The notes below the pieces were generated by a model. It did no database searches and was not told the origin of the DNA. It was given only the letters and a program-made list of their open reading frames with translations. Positions 1-9,122 of a DNA stretch of 64,000 nt are shown here, in pieces; the stretch's first letter is position 1; each line of letters opens with the position of its first letter. The position numbers were made by a program, and so were the translations under genes. Source of the stretch: Chitinolyticbacter albus (lineage in GTDB: Bacteria; Pseudomonadota; Gammaproteobacteria; Burkholderiales; Chitinibacteraceae); NCBI RefSeq assembly GCF_024437655.1, contig NZ_JANBVF010000027.1, positions 27,789 to 91,788 of the forward strand, read 5' to 3'.

Positions 1-3000
1 CGTTGCAGGAATTCGGGCGAGGTGTGCTGGATGTCGTCGACGTACAGCATCACGTTGTTGCCCATCGCCAGGCCAAAGTTCAGCCGCTCCAGCTCCTGCC
101 GTGCCGCGCTGCTGTCAGCCTGCGCCGGATCGAGCGAGGTCACCTTGTGGCCCAGCGCCGGGCCGTTCACCCGCACGAAGATCAGGCCCAGCCGGTTGGC
201 GACGTATTCCATCAAGGTGGTCTTGCCGTAGCCCGGTGGCGAGATCAGCAACAACAGCCCCATCAGGTCGCCGCGCCGTGATTCGCCGGCGGTGCCGATC
301 TGCTTGGCGAGGTTGTCGCCGATCAGCGAGAGGTAGACTTCATCGATCAGCTGGTTGCGCACGAAGCCGGACAGCGGCTTGGCTTGGTATTGCTCCAGCC
401 GTAGCGCGCGGCGCGTGCTGTCGACGATGTCGTGGCGCAAGGCCTGCAGCGTATTGAACGCGGGCACGACCACCACATCGTGCTGCGCCAGCTTGGCGCG
501 GAAGGTGTTGAGATCGATCGCGAGCGCGCCGTCCCGGATGGTTGGATGCTGGCCGACGAGGCCGCTCACGGCACCGGTCAGCGCCACGTTCACGCGCTGG
601 CGCGGCAGCTCGGTCAGCAACAGCGCCGCCGCTTCAGTTGCGTAGCTGGCGGGCAGTTGCTGCTGCGCGGCCACCGCCTCGCACCAGGCGCAGGCTAGCT
701 GCCAGCGCTCGTGCAGCGATCCGGTCTTGAGGCCATCGTGCAGCGTGCCGATCGCGCCGCGCCGTTCCAGCTGCTGGTTCAGCGCATCGACCAGTGTCTG
801 CGCATCGGCGCTGCTGGCCCATTCGGCGCGGCCGGTGGTCAGCTCGGCCAACAGATAGTCGACGATGGCCTGCCGCAGCGCCACATCGAGCGCAAAGCCC
901 TCGTGTTCGGTGAATTCGGCGAGCCGGGTGGCAAGGCTGTCCGCCAGCGTGAGCAGCGCCTTGTCCTGGCCGAATTCGTCACGGATGCGCCGTGCGTTCT
1001 CGGCACGGATGCGCCAGCCGGCCTTGTCGTTCTCCCAGATGCCGTGGGCCCAGAACAGCGCGGCGAGGCCGCGCGGTAGCGGGCCGAAACGCAGCAGCCC
1101 GGCCTCGCGGTCCATCGGCAGCAGCGTGGCGAGCAGCGCGGCGGCGTCCACGTCGTGCACGCCCTTCTGGTAGCCATCGTGGTAACGGGTGGCCGCGTAG
1201 TCGCGCACCAGCGGCAGCAGGCCGGTGTCCGCCAGCCGCGCCGCTTCCAGCGCGGCTGGATCGAGCTCGCCGGCGTGCATCGCGCACAGCATGCGCCAGG
1301 CCAGGTATTCGCCGCGGTAGACGGCCTCGGTTTCCGATACCAGCTGTTGTGCCCACCAGGGCTTGAGCGCGATCAGGCGCTCGTCGGCGAGCGGCTCGAA
1401 GTAGTCGGTGCCGGTCAGGTGCAGCGAGAGCGCGTCATCGCGATGGACCAGCGTCAGATCGAACGGCTGGGTGGTGACGGTGAAGGTGTGGCGGCCCAGG
1501 CGGATGCCGTCGGCGCTGAACAGATCGCCCTTGTCGCGCTGGATGCGCACCGCGTTATCGCGCAGCGTCTTGATCCGCGCTTCCAGCGTATCGGCCTGCA
1601 CCGTGTCGTTCAGCTGGCGCAGGTCGCCAATCAGGCCGCGCAGCTTCTGCACCATGGCGTCGGCGGCGAAGTAGCTGTGCAGCTCTTCGGGCGAAGTGAA
1701 GCGGGTGAGGCGCTTCTCGATGCTCTCGACGATGCGGCGCGCGGCGGCGGCCAGCGATTGCGCGCGTTGCTGGCGCGCGTCGAGCAGGGCCTGGCGGCGG
1801 CTGGCGAATGCTTCGTACACCGCCTCGCGCTTGGCGACGATGTCGGCGAGGAAGGTCTCCTGGCTGCCAAAGCGCGTTTCCAGCTCCTCCAGCTGTGTCA
1901 GGAGCTGGGTCAGCGCCTCGTCGCACTTTTCCGGGCTGTCGGCGAGATCGATGGCATTGGCCACGCTTTGGCCAAAGAGCTTGAACTGCGCGCCGAACTC
2001 GGCGCTGGCTTCCTTCACCGCCAGGCTGTCGCGTCGTGCCCGGGCGGCGGCGCGCACCTGGTTCAGCCGGGCGTAGACCTCGCCGACATCGTCGAGAATC
2101 TGCGTGCGCACGGTGGCATCGCCACTTTCCAGCCCGGCCAGAAGCTCGGTCAACAGATCGAGCCCGCTGGCGGTGGTGTCGAGTGCCGAGAGTTGCGGCG
2201 TCAGCGCGGCGACGGTAGCTATGCCCGGCAGCTCGGTGGCGACCTTTTCCAGTTCGGCATGGTATTGCGTGAACGACTGCGGCCCGGCAAGAAAGCGGAT
2301 GGTCTCGTCGGACAGCCGCTTTTGCTCGGCGGCGAGCCCGTCGTCGATCGCCTGCAGCCTGGCGCGATCGATGTAACGCTGCTCGGAGAGGCCCAGCAGC
2401 TCGCCGCGCAGCGCGCGCAAGCGCGCCAGCGCGTCGACGAACTGCTGCGGCGACTTCCAGATGGTGGCGGCGATGTCGGTGAGCAGTGCCTTGTTCTGCG
2501 TTTCCATCTTTGCCAGCGCCGTATCGGCGGCGTGGCGGATGGCGGTGACCTTGTCGAACTCGTCGAGCGTCAGCCTTGCGGTGTCGGCGATGGTCTTGAG
2601 CGCGGTGGCCAGCTGGCCGGCCTCGGCGCTGTCCAGCCAGAAATAGCTGTCGAGCAAGCGGGTGATGGCGCGGTTCAGGTCTTCATAGTGCAGCCGACTC
2701 GGGCTTTGTTCGCGCGTGGCGCGGGCGATGCCATAAAGCTCGGAGATGCCGCGCACCAGTTCGCCATTGCCGATGCGACCGTAGAAGCCGGCCGGCGGCG
2801 CGCTGGCGGCGTGCTCGTCACTGCAGAACGGCGTATTCCACAGCTGCATGGCGTGGGTGCGGGTCGGCTCTTCGCCTTCGGCGTTGAACAGCAGCACGCG
2901 GCCATCGTCGAAGCGCGCGTAGCCGTTGCTGAACAGCGGGGAGGACAGCGTCTTTTCGATCAGGTTGTACGCCAGCAGCGCCAACCGGCCCGCTTCGGGC

Positions 3001-4067
3001 TCGTAGAAGGCATAGAGCACGTCCTCGCCGTTGGGCGAGCGGATCATGCGCTTGAACTTCATGCCGGCCACATCGTCGGCGAAGGTCTTGTACTCGCCGC
3101 TCTGCAGGTAGCAGCCGCCGGGGAACACGATGCCGTGATCCTCGGGCAGCTGCACGCAGGAGGCACCGATGCCGTCGATACGCGTCACCTGCTGGGTGCG
3201 GGTATTGAAGACCAGGTAACGGTAGGCGGTTTCGCGGTAGGGCAGGATCTTGAGCAGGATCAGCGTGCCCAGCCGTGCGTAGCTGATGTCGGAGTCGGTC
3301 AGCGACTGGCTGCCGTCGTCGACCGGCTCGCTGTAGATGCCGCGGCCGACATCGGTATTGTTCTCGACCTTGATCGTCAGGTCGCCACCGATGGTTTCGA
3401 CGAACAGCGTGTCGAGGATGTTGACGTGCGGGTGCTTGCCGTTGATGTGGTGCTCGCGCCCGGTGGCGATCCATTCGAAATCGTGCGATGGCGGCAGCAC
3501 GATGTCGCGCTCGCCGCGGTTGTCGATGTACTGCACGCTGCCATCGCGATTCAGCTGCCAGCGGAACACGCGCAGATCACCGGCGCGCACGCCGATCTGG
3601 AACGCGGCCAGTAGTTTGTCGCCGGTGACGCGCAGCTGGCGCAGGTTGGCGTTCTTGTAATACGCGTAAAGCTCGCGAAAATCGCTGGTGAAGCGCGGAT
3701 CATCGAGGAAGGTGCCGGTCGCGGGCACCGCCTCGAGCTCGACCGCCTCGCCTTCGCCGGTCAGCCGGTACAGGCTGAACACGTCGTCGATCCGCGTTTC
3801 CTTCCTGAGGCCGATGTAGACGTTGTAACCGAACAGCAGCAGCTCGCCGACGCGCACGATATCGCGTGCCACGCAGTTGTTCTCGGTACGGGCGCGGGTG
3901 CGGGCGATCAGCCGCAGCTCGGCGCGGCCGAACGCGGCCAGCCGTGCCTGGTTCAGCGTGCCAGCCTGCACCAATAGTGCTTCACCCTGCTGCGACAGCC
4001 GCTGCTTCAACAGCTCGTAGCCGCCGCTGGCAGCGATGTCCTGATCGATTTCCTGGGTGGTGCTCAT
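1..4067 (-). CDS. Giant AAA ATPase with DUF3686 region ('DNA repair ATPase' family), C-terminus beyond window
   Basis: 1355 codons are visible from ATG at 4067 with no stop before the left edge, so the gene is partial. The N-terminal two thirds match the DUF3686-type proteins usually labelled DNA repair ATPase. The middle (about residues 450-800) is helical and coiled-coil-like. The AAA module starts near residue 1270: Walker A SPPGYGKTTL has its Lys at residue 1282 (bases 222-224), and Walker B MLYVDDIQ lies at about 1340-1347. No signal peptide or membrane segment is seen, so it should be cytoplasmic. It is the last gene of the yjfI-pspA-yqiJ-yqiK operon, 54 bp after the zinc-finger gene, with a weak AAGGT ribosome site. 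The DNA-repair label is inherited annotation. The neighbours suggest an ATPase acting with PspA and flotillin at the membrane, which is inference. Confidence 0.85.
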   Translation of the reverse strand, partial: MSTTQEIDQDIAASGGYELLKQRLSQQGEALLVQAGTLNQARLAAFGRAELRLIARTRARTENNCVARDIVRVGELLLFGYNVYIGLRKETRIDDVFSLYRLTGEGEAVELEAVPATGTFLDDPRFTSDFRELYAYYKNANLRQLRVTGDKLLAAFQIGVRAGDLRVFRWQLNRDGSVQYIDNRGERDIVLPPSHDFEWIATGREHHINGKHPHVNILDTLFVETIGGDLTIKVENNTDVGRGIYSEPVDDGSQSLTDSDISYARLGTLILLKILPYRETAYRYLVFNTRTQQVTRIDGIGASCVQLPEDHGIVFPGGCYLQSGEYKTFADDVAGMKFKRMIRSPNGEDVLYAFYEPEAGRLALLAYNLIEKTLSSPLFSNGYARFDDGRVLLFNAEGEEPTRTHAMQLWNTPFCSDEHAASAPPAGFYGRIGNGELVRGISELYGIARATREQSPSRLHYEDLNRAITRLLDSYFWLDSAEAGQLATALKTIADTARLTLDEFDKVTAIRHAADTALAKMETQNKALLTDIAATIWKSPQQFVDALARLRALRGELLGLSEQRYIDRARLQAIDDGLAAEQKRLSDETIRFLAGPQSFTQYHAELEKVATELPGIATVAALTPQLSALDTTASGLDLLTELLAGLESGDATVRTQILDDVGEVYARLNQVRAAARARRDSLAVKEASAEFGAQFKLFGQSVANAIDLADSPEKCDEALTQLLTQLEELETRFGSQETFLADIVAKREAVYEAFASRRQALLDARQQRAQSLAAAARRIVESIEKRLTRFTSPEELHSYFAADAMVQKLRGLIGDLRQLNDTVQADTLEARIKTLRDNAVRIQRDKGDLFSADGIRLGRHTFTVTTQPFDLTLVHRDDALSLHLTGTDYFEPLADERLIALKPWWAQQLVSETEAVYRGEYLAWRMLCAMHAGELDPAALEAARLADTGLLPLVRDYAATRYHDGYQKGVHDVDAAALLATLLPMDREAGLLRFGPLPRGLAALFWAHGIWENDKAGWRIRAENARRIRDEFGQDKALLTLADSLATRLAEFTEHEGFALDVALRQAIVDYLLAELTTGRAEWASSADAQTLVDALNQQLERRGAIGTLHDGLKTGSLHERWQLACAWCEAVAAQQQLPASYATEAAALLLTELPRQRVNVALTGAVSGLVGQHPTIRDGALAIDLNTFRAKLAQHDVVVVPAFNTLQALRHDIVDSTRRALRLEQYQAKPLSGFVRNQLIDEVYLSLIGDNLAKQIGTAGESRRGDLMGLLLLISPPGYGKTTLMEYVANRLGLIFVRVNGPALGHKVTSLDPAQADSSAARQELERLNFGLAMGNNVMLYVDDIQHTSPEFLQ

Positions 4068-4121
4068 CAACGATGACCTTGTAGACGGGGCAAGGGGTAG
4101 GCTCCGGGCTGATACCGGCGA

Positions 4122-4670
4122 TCAGTGTGGCGCGGGGGCGGTTGTCAGCAAGAAAGCCAGCAGCACGGCGCGCTGCGGATGGCCTGCCAGCCAGGCGCGC
4201 ACGCGTTGCGCTTCGGCGTAGTCCACATCGCCCAGCCGTGCGCGCCAGGTGGCATCGCGCCGCTCGCGCGATTCGCTCTCGCGCACCTCGCGCTGGCCGC
4301 GATCGCTGAGGATGTGCAACAGCGTGCGGGTCAAACCGTGTGCACGCAGCGCCGGCCACTCGTCGCCATCGAGCCAGACCTTGCGGCAGGCGCCGCAGCG
4401 ATCGAGCCTGAATTTCAGATGCCCGGCCACGCGGTATTTCTGCAGCAACTGCGTACAGTCCGGGCAGCGCAGCGCGCGCGGCGAGGCTTCCTCGATCAGT
4501 TCGGCTGCTTTGCTCACCGCTTCGTCCGGTAGCGGCGGCGCCTGGTCGAGCCAGTGGCGATAGTCGCCGAGCCCGAGCCAGGTGCCCTGGCAGGTGGGGC
4601 ACTGCTCGGCGACGAGCCCGGGCTCGATGGATTCGGGACGGGTTTCGGTATTGCAGCTCAGGCAAAGCAT
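4122..4670 (-). CDS. Double TFIIB-type zinc-finger protein
   Basis: This is a 182-residue soluble protein with two CxxC...CxxC zinc knuckles of the zf-TFIIB kind. Cys3/Cys6 pair with Cys24/Cys27, and Cys69/Cys72 pair with Cys92/Cys95. Each second knuckle is followed by the family's typical W-L-x-x-x-(E/D) stretch (GTWLGLGDY and KVWLDGDEW). The rest is charged and helical, ending in a short hydrophobic stretch. An AGGAGC ribosome site sits just before ATG 4670. The gene lies 15 bp after the small membrane protein gene and 54 bp before the AAA ATPase, so it is co-transcribed. Such proteins are probably adaptor or scaffold modules; no enzymatic function can be assigned. Confidence 0.75.
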   Translation of the reverse strand: MLCLSCNTETRPESIEPGLVAEQCPTCQGTWLGLGDYRHWLDQAPPLPDEAVSKAAELIEEASPRALRCPDCTQLLQKYRVAGHLKFRLDRCGACRKVWLDGDEWPALRAHGLTRTLLHILSDRGQREVRESESRERRDATWRARLGDVDYAEAQRVRAWLAGHPQRAVLLAFLLTTAPAPH

Positions 4671-4685
4671 GCCCGCTCCTTGGTT

Positions 4686-4955
4686 TTACAGTTCGAAAGT
4701 GTTCTTGCGTTTCAAGATGCGGATCAGCGCATTGCTGCGCCTGGATTGCCGCCAGAGCTCGGCGCCGAGCACGGCGATCAGCAACCAGGGCGTCTGGTCG
4801 CGGATTGCCGGCACGAACTGCGAACCGAGAAAACCCAGCGCGGCTGCGCAGGCCACCACGGCGCCCGGCAGCAGCGAGCACGTGTAGCTCAGTGTTTGCC
4901 GATCCAGCGCATCACGCTCGGTGATCGCCACGAGTGGGTTGGGGGCGTGGGGCAT
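4686..4955 (-). CDS. Small two-helix membrane protein
   Basis: The 89-residue protein starts at ATG 4955 (MPHAPN). An in-frame ATG at 5030 would lie inside the flotillin gene, so the start 13 bp after the flotillin stop was chosen. Two hydrophobic helices lie near residues 27-48 and 55-70, followed by a basic tail rich in Arg and Lys. No family was recognised. Its place between the flotillin and zinc-finger genes suggests a membrane partner of the flotillin/PspA system (inference). Confidence 0.6.
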   Translation of the reverse strand: MPHAPNPLVAITERDALDRQTLSYTCSLLPGAVVACAAALGFLGSQFVPAIRDQTPWLLIAVLGAELWRQSRRSNALIRILKRKNTFEL

Positions 4956-4968
4956 CGTCGGCGCTCGC

Positions 4969-7041
4969 TTACTTGCGACCCAGCGAGCCCAGCAGCTTTT
5001 GCAGCGCATCGTGTGTTTCGGCGTTGCCATCCTTCATCACGCGTTGCAGCAGCGCGGCGGCGGACAGGTTCTGCAGCTCGTCGGCCGATTGGCCGAGGCC
5101 ACCAAGCAGCTTGCCGGCGTCGTCGATCAGGTTGCGCTCGCCGGCGCGATGCGGCGCGGTGGCAAGCTGCAGCGTTTCGCTCTTGCCGATGGCGCCGTCG
5201 ATGGCCTTGCCGATGCCTAGCGCGTTGACGAAGCGCTGGAAGTAGTCGCCCTCGCCACCGACGATGTCGATGCGCGCATTGCCCAGCGCCTTGCCCAGCA
5301 CCTCGGCCTGTTCGCGGGCGATGCTGGTGTTGGCGTCGATGGCCTTGAGCGTCTGCACGTGGGCGTTGTCGAGCCGCATGCGGAATTCCTCGTGGGCGCG
5401 GGTGTCGTCGCTCATCGCCTTCATTGCTTCGAACTTCGAGTGCAGGCCCTTGGCTTCGGCGGCAAACTTGGCTTCGATCGCGTGCGCGTCGGCGGTCTTG
5501 ACGTTCACGTCCGCCAGGCCCAGCTTCTCGCGGCCCGATGCTTCGGCTTCGAGCTTGAGGCGCAGCGCCTCGGCTTCGGCCTCGCCCATGCGGCTGACCG
5601 CGTCGGCGTCGGCCATCTTCACCTTGGCGGCAACCATGCCGTCCTTTTCCTTGGCATCGGCCGTCACCAGCATCACCTTGGCGTCCGCGAGGCCCGGTGC
5701 GGCGGACAGTGCTTCGACGCCTTCGGCCTCGCGCTTCTTGGCCTCGGCTTCCTTCTCGGCAACCTTGAGCTTGGCGTCGGCCAGCGTGGTTTCCTCGACG
5801 GCCTTGTGCTTGGCGCGGCGCTCCTCGGCTTCGGCCGCTTTCACGTCGACAACCAGCTTCTCTTCCGCGCGGGCTTCGGCGGCGATCACCGTGGCCTTGC
5901 GGGTGCGATCGGCCTCGGCAACCACGCGCAGTTCCTTGATTGCTTCTTCCTGCTCGGCCACCGTGCGCTCGACCACGATGCGCTCGCGGATCACGTCGGC
6001 GATGGCCTTCTTCTCGATCTCGATTGCCTTGTCGGCCTCGATGCCTTGCAGCGCCACTTCGCGCTCGCGGTCGACCACTTCCAGATCGCGGGCACGGGTG
6101 ACTTTTTCTTCTTCGATGGCGACGGCGCGCTTGCGGTTGTTCTCCGCCACTTCCTTCTCGCGCTGCATGTTTTCCTGCTGCACGGCGATCAGCTGATCGG
6201 CCTGGATACGGGCGATCTCGGCCTTGGCGCGTTCCTCGGCGGCGACACGGTCGGATTCGGCCTGCTCGCGGGCGCGCACGGTGGCGATTTCGCGCTGCTG
6301 CCGGGCTTCGGCGTCGGCCTGCTGGCGTTGCAGTTCGAGGATGGTTTCGGCGGTCTCGACATCCTTCTTCTTGATCTGCATCTGCTCGTCACGCTGCAGC
6401 TGGTTGGTGGTGACGTGCTGCACGGCGGTGAGCTCGGTGATCTTGCGGATGCCCTGCGCGTCGAGGATGTTGTTGCGATCGAGCTTGTCCATCGGCGTCT
6501 GCTCGAGGTAATCGATCGCCGCGTCTTCCAGCACATAGCCCGAGAGGTTGTCGCCGATCTGGCGGATGATCTCGTCGCGGAACTTGTCGCGCGCCATGTA
6601 GAGATCCTCGAAGTCCATCGCCTTGCCGACGGTCTTCAGCGCCTCGGCGAACTTGGCGGCGAACAGCTCTTCCAGCGTCTCCTGGCTGGAGGCGCGCTCG
6701 CAACCGACGGTCTGCGCCACGCGCAGCACGTCCTCGGCGGTCTTGTTCACGTGCACGAAGAAGGTGACCTCGATATCGGCACGGATGTTGTCGCGACAGA
6801 TCAGGCCGGCGTTGCCCGAGCGCTTGATGACGATGGTCTTGAGCGAGATGTCCATCAGTTCCATCTTGTGGATCACCGGGTAGACCATGCGGCCGGTAAA
6901 GGTGACCTCGGGCTCGGCGCGCAAGGTGTTCACGATCATGCCGCGGCCCTGTTCGACCTTGTGATAGAACTTCACGAACAGCAAGAAGGCACTGAAGATA
7001 AAGAAGGCGGCGATGACGATCGCCACGAGAATCGAAGTCAT
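4969..7041 (-). CDS. yqiK: Flotillin family protein (YqiK type)
   Basis: The 690-residue protein has one N-terminal membrane helix (about residues 3-27, SILVAIVIAAFFIFSAFLL), an SPFH/band-7 domain to about residue 200, a long Ala/Glu/Lys-rich coiled coil (about 200-560) and a C-terminal flotillin-type tail. Flotillins scaffold membrane microdomains, and YqiK is the gammaproteobacterial counterpart. The start ATG 7041 has a clean GGAG ribosome site. Longer reading frames run into yqiJ and lack a start site. It lies 91 bp downstream of yqiJ, the partner that accompanies it in E. coli, and upstream of two small proteins and the AAA ATPase. Family assignment is firm; the role in envelope stress is inferred from context. 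Confidence 0.92.
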   Translation of the reverse strand: MTSILVAIVIAAFFIFSAFLLFVKFYHKVEQGRGMIVNTLRAEPEVTFTGRMVYPVIHKMELMDISLKTIVIKRSGNAGLICRDNIRADIEVTFFVHVNKTAEDVLRVAQTVGCERASSQETLEELFAAKFAEALKTVGKAMDFEDLYMARDKFRDEIIRQIGDNLSGYVLEDAAIDYLEQTPMDKLDRNNILDAQGIRKITELTAVQHVTTNQLQRDEQMQIKKKDVETAETILELQRQQADAEARQQREIATVRAREQAESDRVAAEERAKAEIARIQADQLIAVQQENMQREKEVAENNRKRAVAIEEEKVTRARDLEVVDREREVALQGIEADKAIEIEKKAIADVIRERIVVERTVAEQEEAIKELRVVAEADRTRKATVIAAEARAEEKLVVDVKAAEAEERRAKHKAVEETTLADAKLKVAEKEAEAKKREAEGVEALSAAPGLADAKVMLVTADAKEKDGMVAAKVKMADADAVSRMGEAEAEALRLKLEAEASGREKLGLADVNVKTADAHAIEAKFAAEAKGLHSKFEAMKAMSDDTRAHEEFRMRLDNAHVQTLKAIDANTSIAREQAEVLGKALGNARIDIVGGEGDYFQRFVNALGIGKAIDGAIGKSETLQLATAPHRAGERNLIDDAGKLLGGLGQSADELQNLSAAALLQRVMKDGNAETHDALQKLLGSLGRK

Positions 7042-7132
7042 GGTTGCTCCCTGATAACGACAAGACGGCGGTGTGGGCCTGCTGCACAAGCAGGTCGATG
7101 AGTTATTGCGGGTGAGAGATGGAAAGGGCGGT

Positions 7133-7753
7133 TCAGGAGTCGTCGATGGCGGCGATGGTGTACACGCTGCTCGCCGCGTCGTAATCGACGATGACGGCGC
7201 GCGAGCCCTTGCCCAGCGCGTTGGGCATCTCGGCGCGCACGCGGATATTGATACCGGCGCCACCGGTGGCCACCTCGGCACGGCCGAAGCGCTCGGTCAC
7301 TTCCAGCGTCAGCACCTTGCAGGCGCTGCCGACCAGTGCCGGGTTGCTGACCGCGTTGTGCGAGACGAACAGCCCGCGCATCGGCCGCAACACGGCGGCG
7401 GTGATGGGCAGCGCGATGGCGAAACTGACCAGCAGCACCACCACGCCGGCCACGTAGCGCAGCAGGTCGGGCAGCCACGTCAGCAGGTATTCGCCGGCGA
7501 GGCAGGACAGCAGCCAGCCGATCAGCGTGATCAGGCTGACCACGATGGAAAACGGCACCGCGCCCAGCCCCAGCGCCATCAACTTGCCCGAAAGATCGCC
7601 CAGCCCATGGGCATCGCTGTCCAGATCGAGCGCATCCACGTCGACAAATCCTGCCAGCGCAGCGATCCAGTACAGCAGCACCACGCCGAGCAGCACCGTC
7701 CAGATGGCGGTGGGGAAGCTGCTGATGGTGTCGAAGAAACGGCCCATGTTCAT
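7133..7753 (-). CDS. yqiJ: YqiJ-like inner-membrane protein with OB-fold tail
   Basis: The 206-residue protein has several N-terminal hydrophobic helices (about residues 15-35, 60-85 and 95-120) followed by a soluble beta-rich C-terminal OB-fold of about 70 residues, the YqiJ/NfeD-like architecture. NfeD-type proteins pair with SPFH proteins, here the flotillin downstream. ATG 7753 and in-frame ATG 7747 are both possible. AGGA lies only 1 base before the first but about 7 bases before the second, so 7747 may be the true start. The gene is 19 bp downstream of the small zinc-ribbon gene and co-directional with the whole operon. Confidence 0.85.
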   Translation of the reverse strand: MNMGRFFDTISSFPTAIWTVLLGVVLLYWIAALAGFVDVDALDLDSDAHGLGDLSGKLMALGLGAVPFSIVVSLITLIGWLLSCLAGEYLLTWLPDLLRYVAGVVVLLVSFAIALPITAAVLRPMRGLFVSHNAVSNPALVGSACKVLTLEVTERFGRAEVATGGAGINIRVRAEMPNALGKGSRAVIVDYDAASSVYTIAAIDDS

Positions 7754-7772
7754 GTCCTAGGTTGCAACGTCG

Positions 7773-8051
7773 TTACGGCGAGGTGCTGCGCCACAGCGGA
7801 TTCTTGCAGCGCTCGCAGCAATGCAGGCGCCAAGTTGAAGTCGGGCCGAACACGCCGGTGTCCAGGATTTCTGCACTGCCACAATGCACGCAGTGTGCTC
7901 GGGCACTGGCTGCGATATCCGGGTAGCGGGTCAGGTACTCGGCCTGGGTCGGAAAGCGATGCCACCAACCGGCGCGTACGGAGCGGAACTGCCAGCCAAA
8001 CAGCAGCAGGGGCAAGAGGATCACGATGGCCAGCATCATCGCAGTGCTCAT
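7773..8051 (-). CDS. Small membrane-anchored zinc-ribbon protein
   Basis: The 92-residue protein has one N-terminal helix (about residues 4-22) and a C-terminal zinc ribbon: Cys54-x2-Cys57 and Cys79-x2-Cys82, with an extra Cys78. The start ATG directly abuts the TAG stop of the preceding gene (TAGATG), a strong sign of translational coupling. No named family was recognised. Its location inside the pspA-yqiJ-yqiK operon suggests a membrane-proximal accessory subunit. Confidence 0.65.
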   Translation of the reverse strand: MSTAMMLAIVILLPLLLFGWQFRSVRAGWWHRFPTQAEYLTRYPDIAASARAHCVHCGSAEILDTGVFGPTSTWRLHCCERCKNPLWRSTSP

Positions 8052-8399
8052 CTAGCGTTCTCCTCGCCCTGGGTTCTCGACACGCCGCGCGAACGCAAGC
8101 AGTTCCCGCAGTACCCGCTCCTTGATTTCCAGCCGCTGCTCGGGCGTGAGCCCGAAACGCTGACCGAGCGCGGCGTAATCCTCTTCGGACAGCGTGACGG
8201 TGAGCCGTGGCCGCTTGGGGCGGCTGGTGACCGCGAGCCCGAGCACCTGGCGGATCTGGTCCGAGTTGCTGAGGTTGTTGTCGAAGGCGGCGCGGCGCAC
8301 CGCCTGCAACACCTCCTCTTCTACATCGAACGCCACCTGCACCGCGTGGATGGCCGGCGCCGAGCTTTCCCAGCGCGGCGGCAGCTTCTTCTGGCTCAT
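8052..8399 (-). CDS. Unrecognised 115-residue protein, possibly tandem ribbon-helix-helix
   Basis: No family was recognised with certainty. The sequence falls into two similar halves, each an alternating beta strand followed by two helices: VQVAFDVEEEV with its helices, then LTVTLSEEDY with its helices, joined by basic SRPKRPR. That is the layout of a ribbon-helix-helix (CopG/Arc/MetJ) DNA-binding fold repeated in one chain. The ATG overlaps the pspA stop (ATGA), and its own stop abuts the next start, so it is tightly coupled. If it binds DNA, the double palindrome at the operon promoter is the obvious target. This is inference; a structural or adaptor role is also possible. Confidence 0.6.
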   Translation of the reverse strand: MSQKKLPPRWESSAPAIHAVQVAFDVEEEVLQAVRRAAFDNNLSNSDQIRQVLGLAVTSRPKRPRLTVTLSEEDYAALGQRFGLTPEQRLEIKERVLRELLAFARRVENPGRGER

Positions 8400-9106
8400 T
8401 CGATGCGCTCACTGCCCGCGTCGCGCCGGGCCTTCAGCCGCGCCAGCACCGCCTCCTTGCGGTTGGCGTCCTCGCCGATGCCGGCGGCGGCAAGCTTGCG
8501 TTCCAGCGCCTTGTTGCCGAACTCGGCGTCGAGTTCCTCGGCGGCCTTCATCCGGTCGGCCATCAGCGTGTGGCGCTCCTTGATCCGCTCCAGCGATTCG
8601 CGCGCGCCGCCCAGTTTGGAGGCGCCGCTGCCCATGCTTTGCGAAATCGATTCGGTGGCGCGGTAGACGCTCTCGGTGGTCTTGGCCACCGCCAGTTCGC
8701 GCTCGTGTTCACGCACGCGGGTTTCGGCCTGGCGGATCAGATCCTTGAGGTTGACGATGTGCTGGGCGAAATCGGCCTGTGCGCGTTGCTGTGCGGTGTG
8801 CTCGGCCTCCAGTTCGGCGATGCGGCTGGCGACGTCGCCGGCGAGGTGGTCCTCAGCCTTGTCGAGTGCGGCGAGCGCGTGTTCTTCGAAGCGGGTGATT
8901 TCCCGCTCCAGCCGCTCGATCTCGCGTTCGGCGGCCTTTTCCTGAGCCATGACCAGCGTGAGATCCTGCTTGGCGCGAGCAAGCGCGGCCTTGGATTCGT
9001 GGATCTCCTGCTCGTAGATACGGGTGGCGTTGGCGTCGACGACGCTTTCGCCGATTTCGCGCGCGCTGCCTTTGAGCGCGGTGAGGATCTTGCTGAAGAC
9101 GGACAT
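8396..9106 (-). CDS. pspA: PspA/IM30 family membrane-stress protein (YjfJ type)
   Basis: The 236-residue protein is almost entirely alpha-helical and begins with an amphipathic helix (MSVFSKILTALKGSAREIG) followed by long heptad-rich helices, the hallmark of PspA/Vipp1/IM30, now recognised as bacterial ESCRT-III relatives. These proteins assemble on stressed inner membranes. ATG 9106 has a GGAG ribosome site; an upstream in-frame start at 9157 would overlap yjfI and lacks one. The gene follows yjfI by 16 bp and overlaps the next gene by four bases. There is no pspF or sigma-54-type promoter here, unlike the classical enterobacterial psp operon. Confidence 0.9.
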   Translation of the reverse strand: MSVFSKILTALKGSAREIGESVVDANATRIYEQEIHESKAALARAKQDLTLVMAQEKAAEREIERLEREITRFEEHALAALDKAEDHLAGDVASRIAELEAEHTAQQRAQADFAQHIVNLKDLIRQAETRVREHERELAVAKTTESVYRATESISQSMGSGASKLGGARESLERIKERHTLMADRMKAAEELDAEFGNKALERKLAAAGIGEDANRKEAVLARLKARRDAGSERIE

Positions 9107-9122
9107 CTCGTTCTCCTTGCGG

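Noticed and set aside
1155..3614. Long open frame (819 codons) on the plus strand
   Set aside because: It lies fully antisense to the DUF3686 ATPase, which has recognisable motifs and codon usage; GC-rich DNA gives long antisense frames.
5359..7101. Plus-strand frame of 580 codons
   Set aside because: Antisense shadow of the flotillin coiled coil; composition is biased with no domain.
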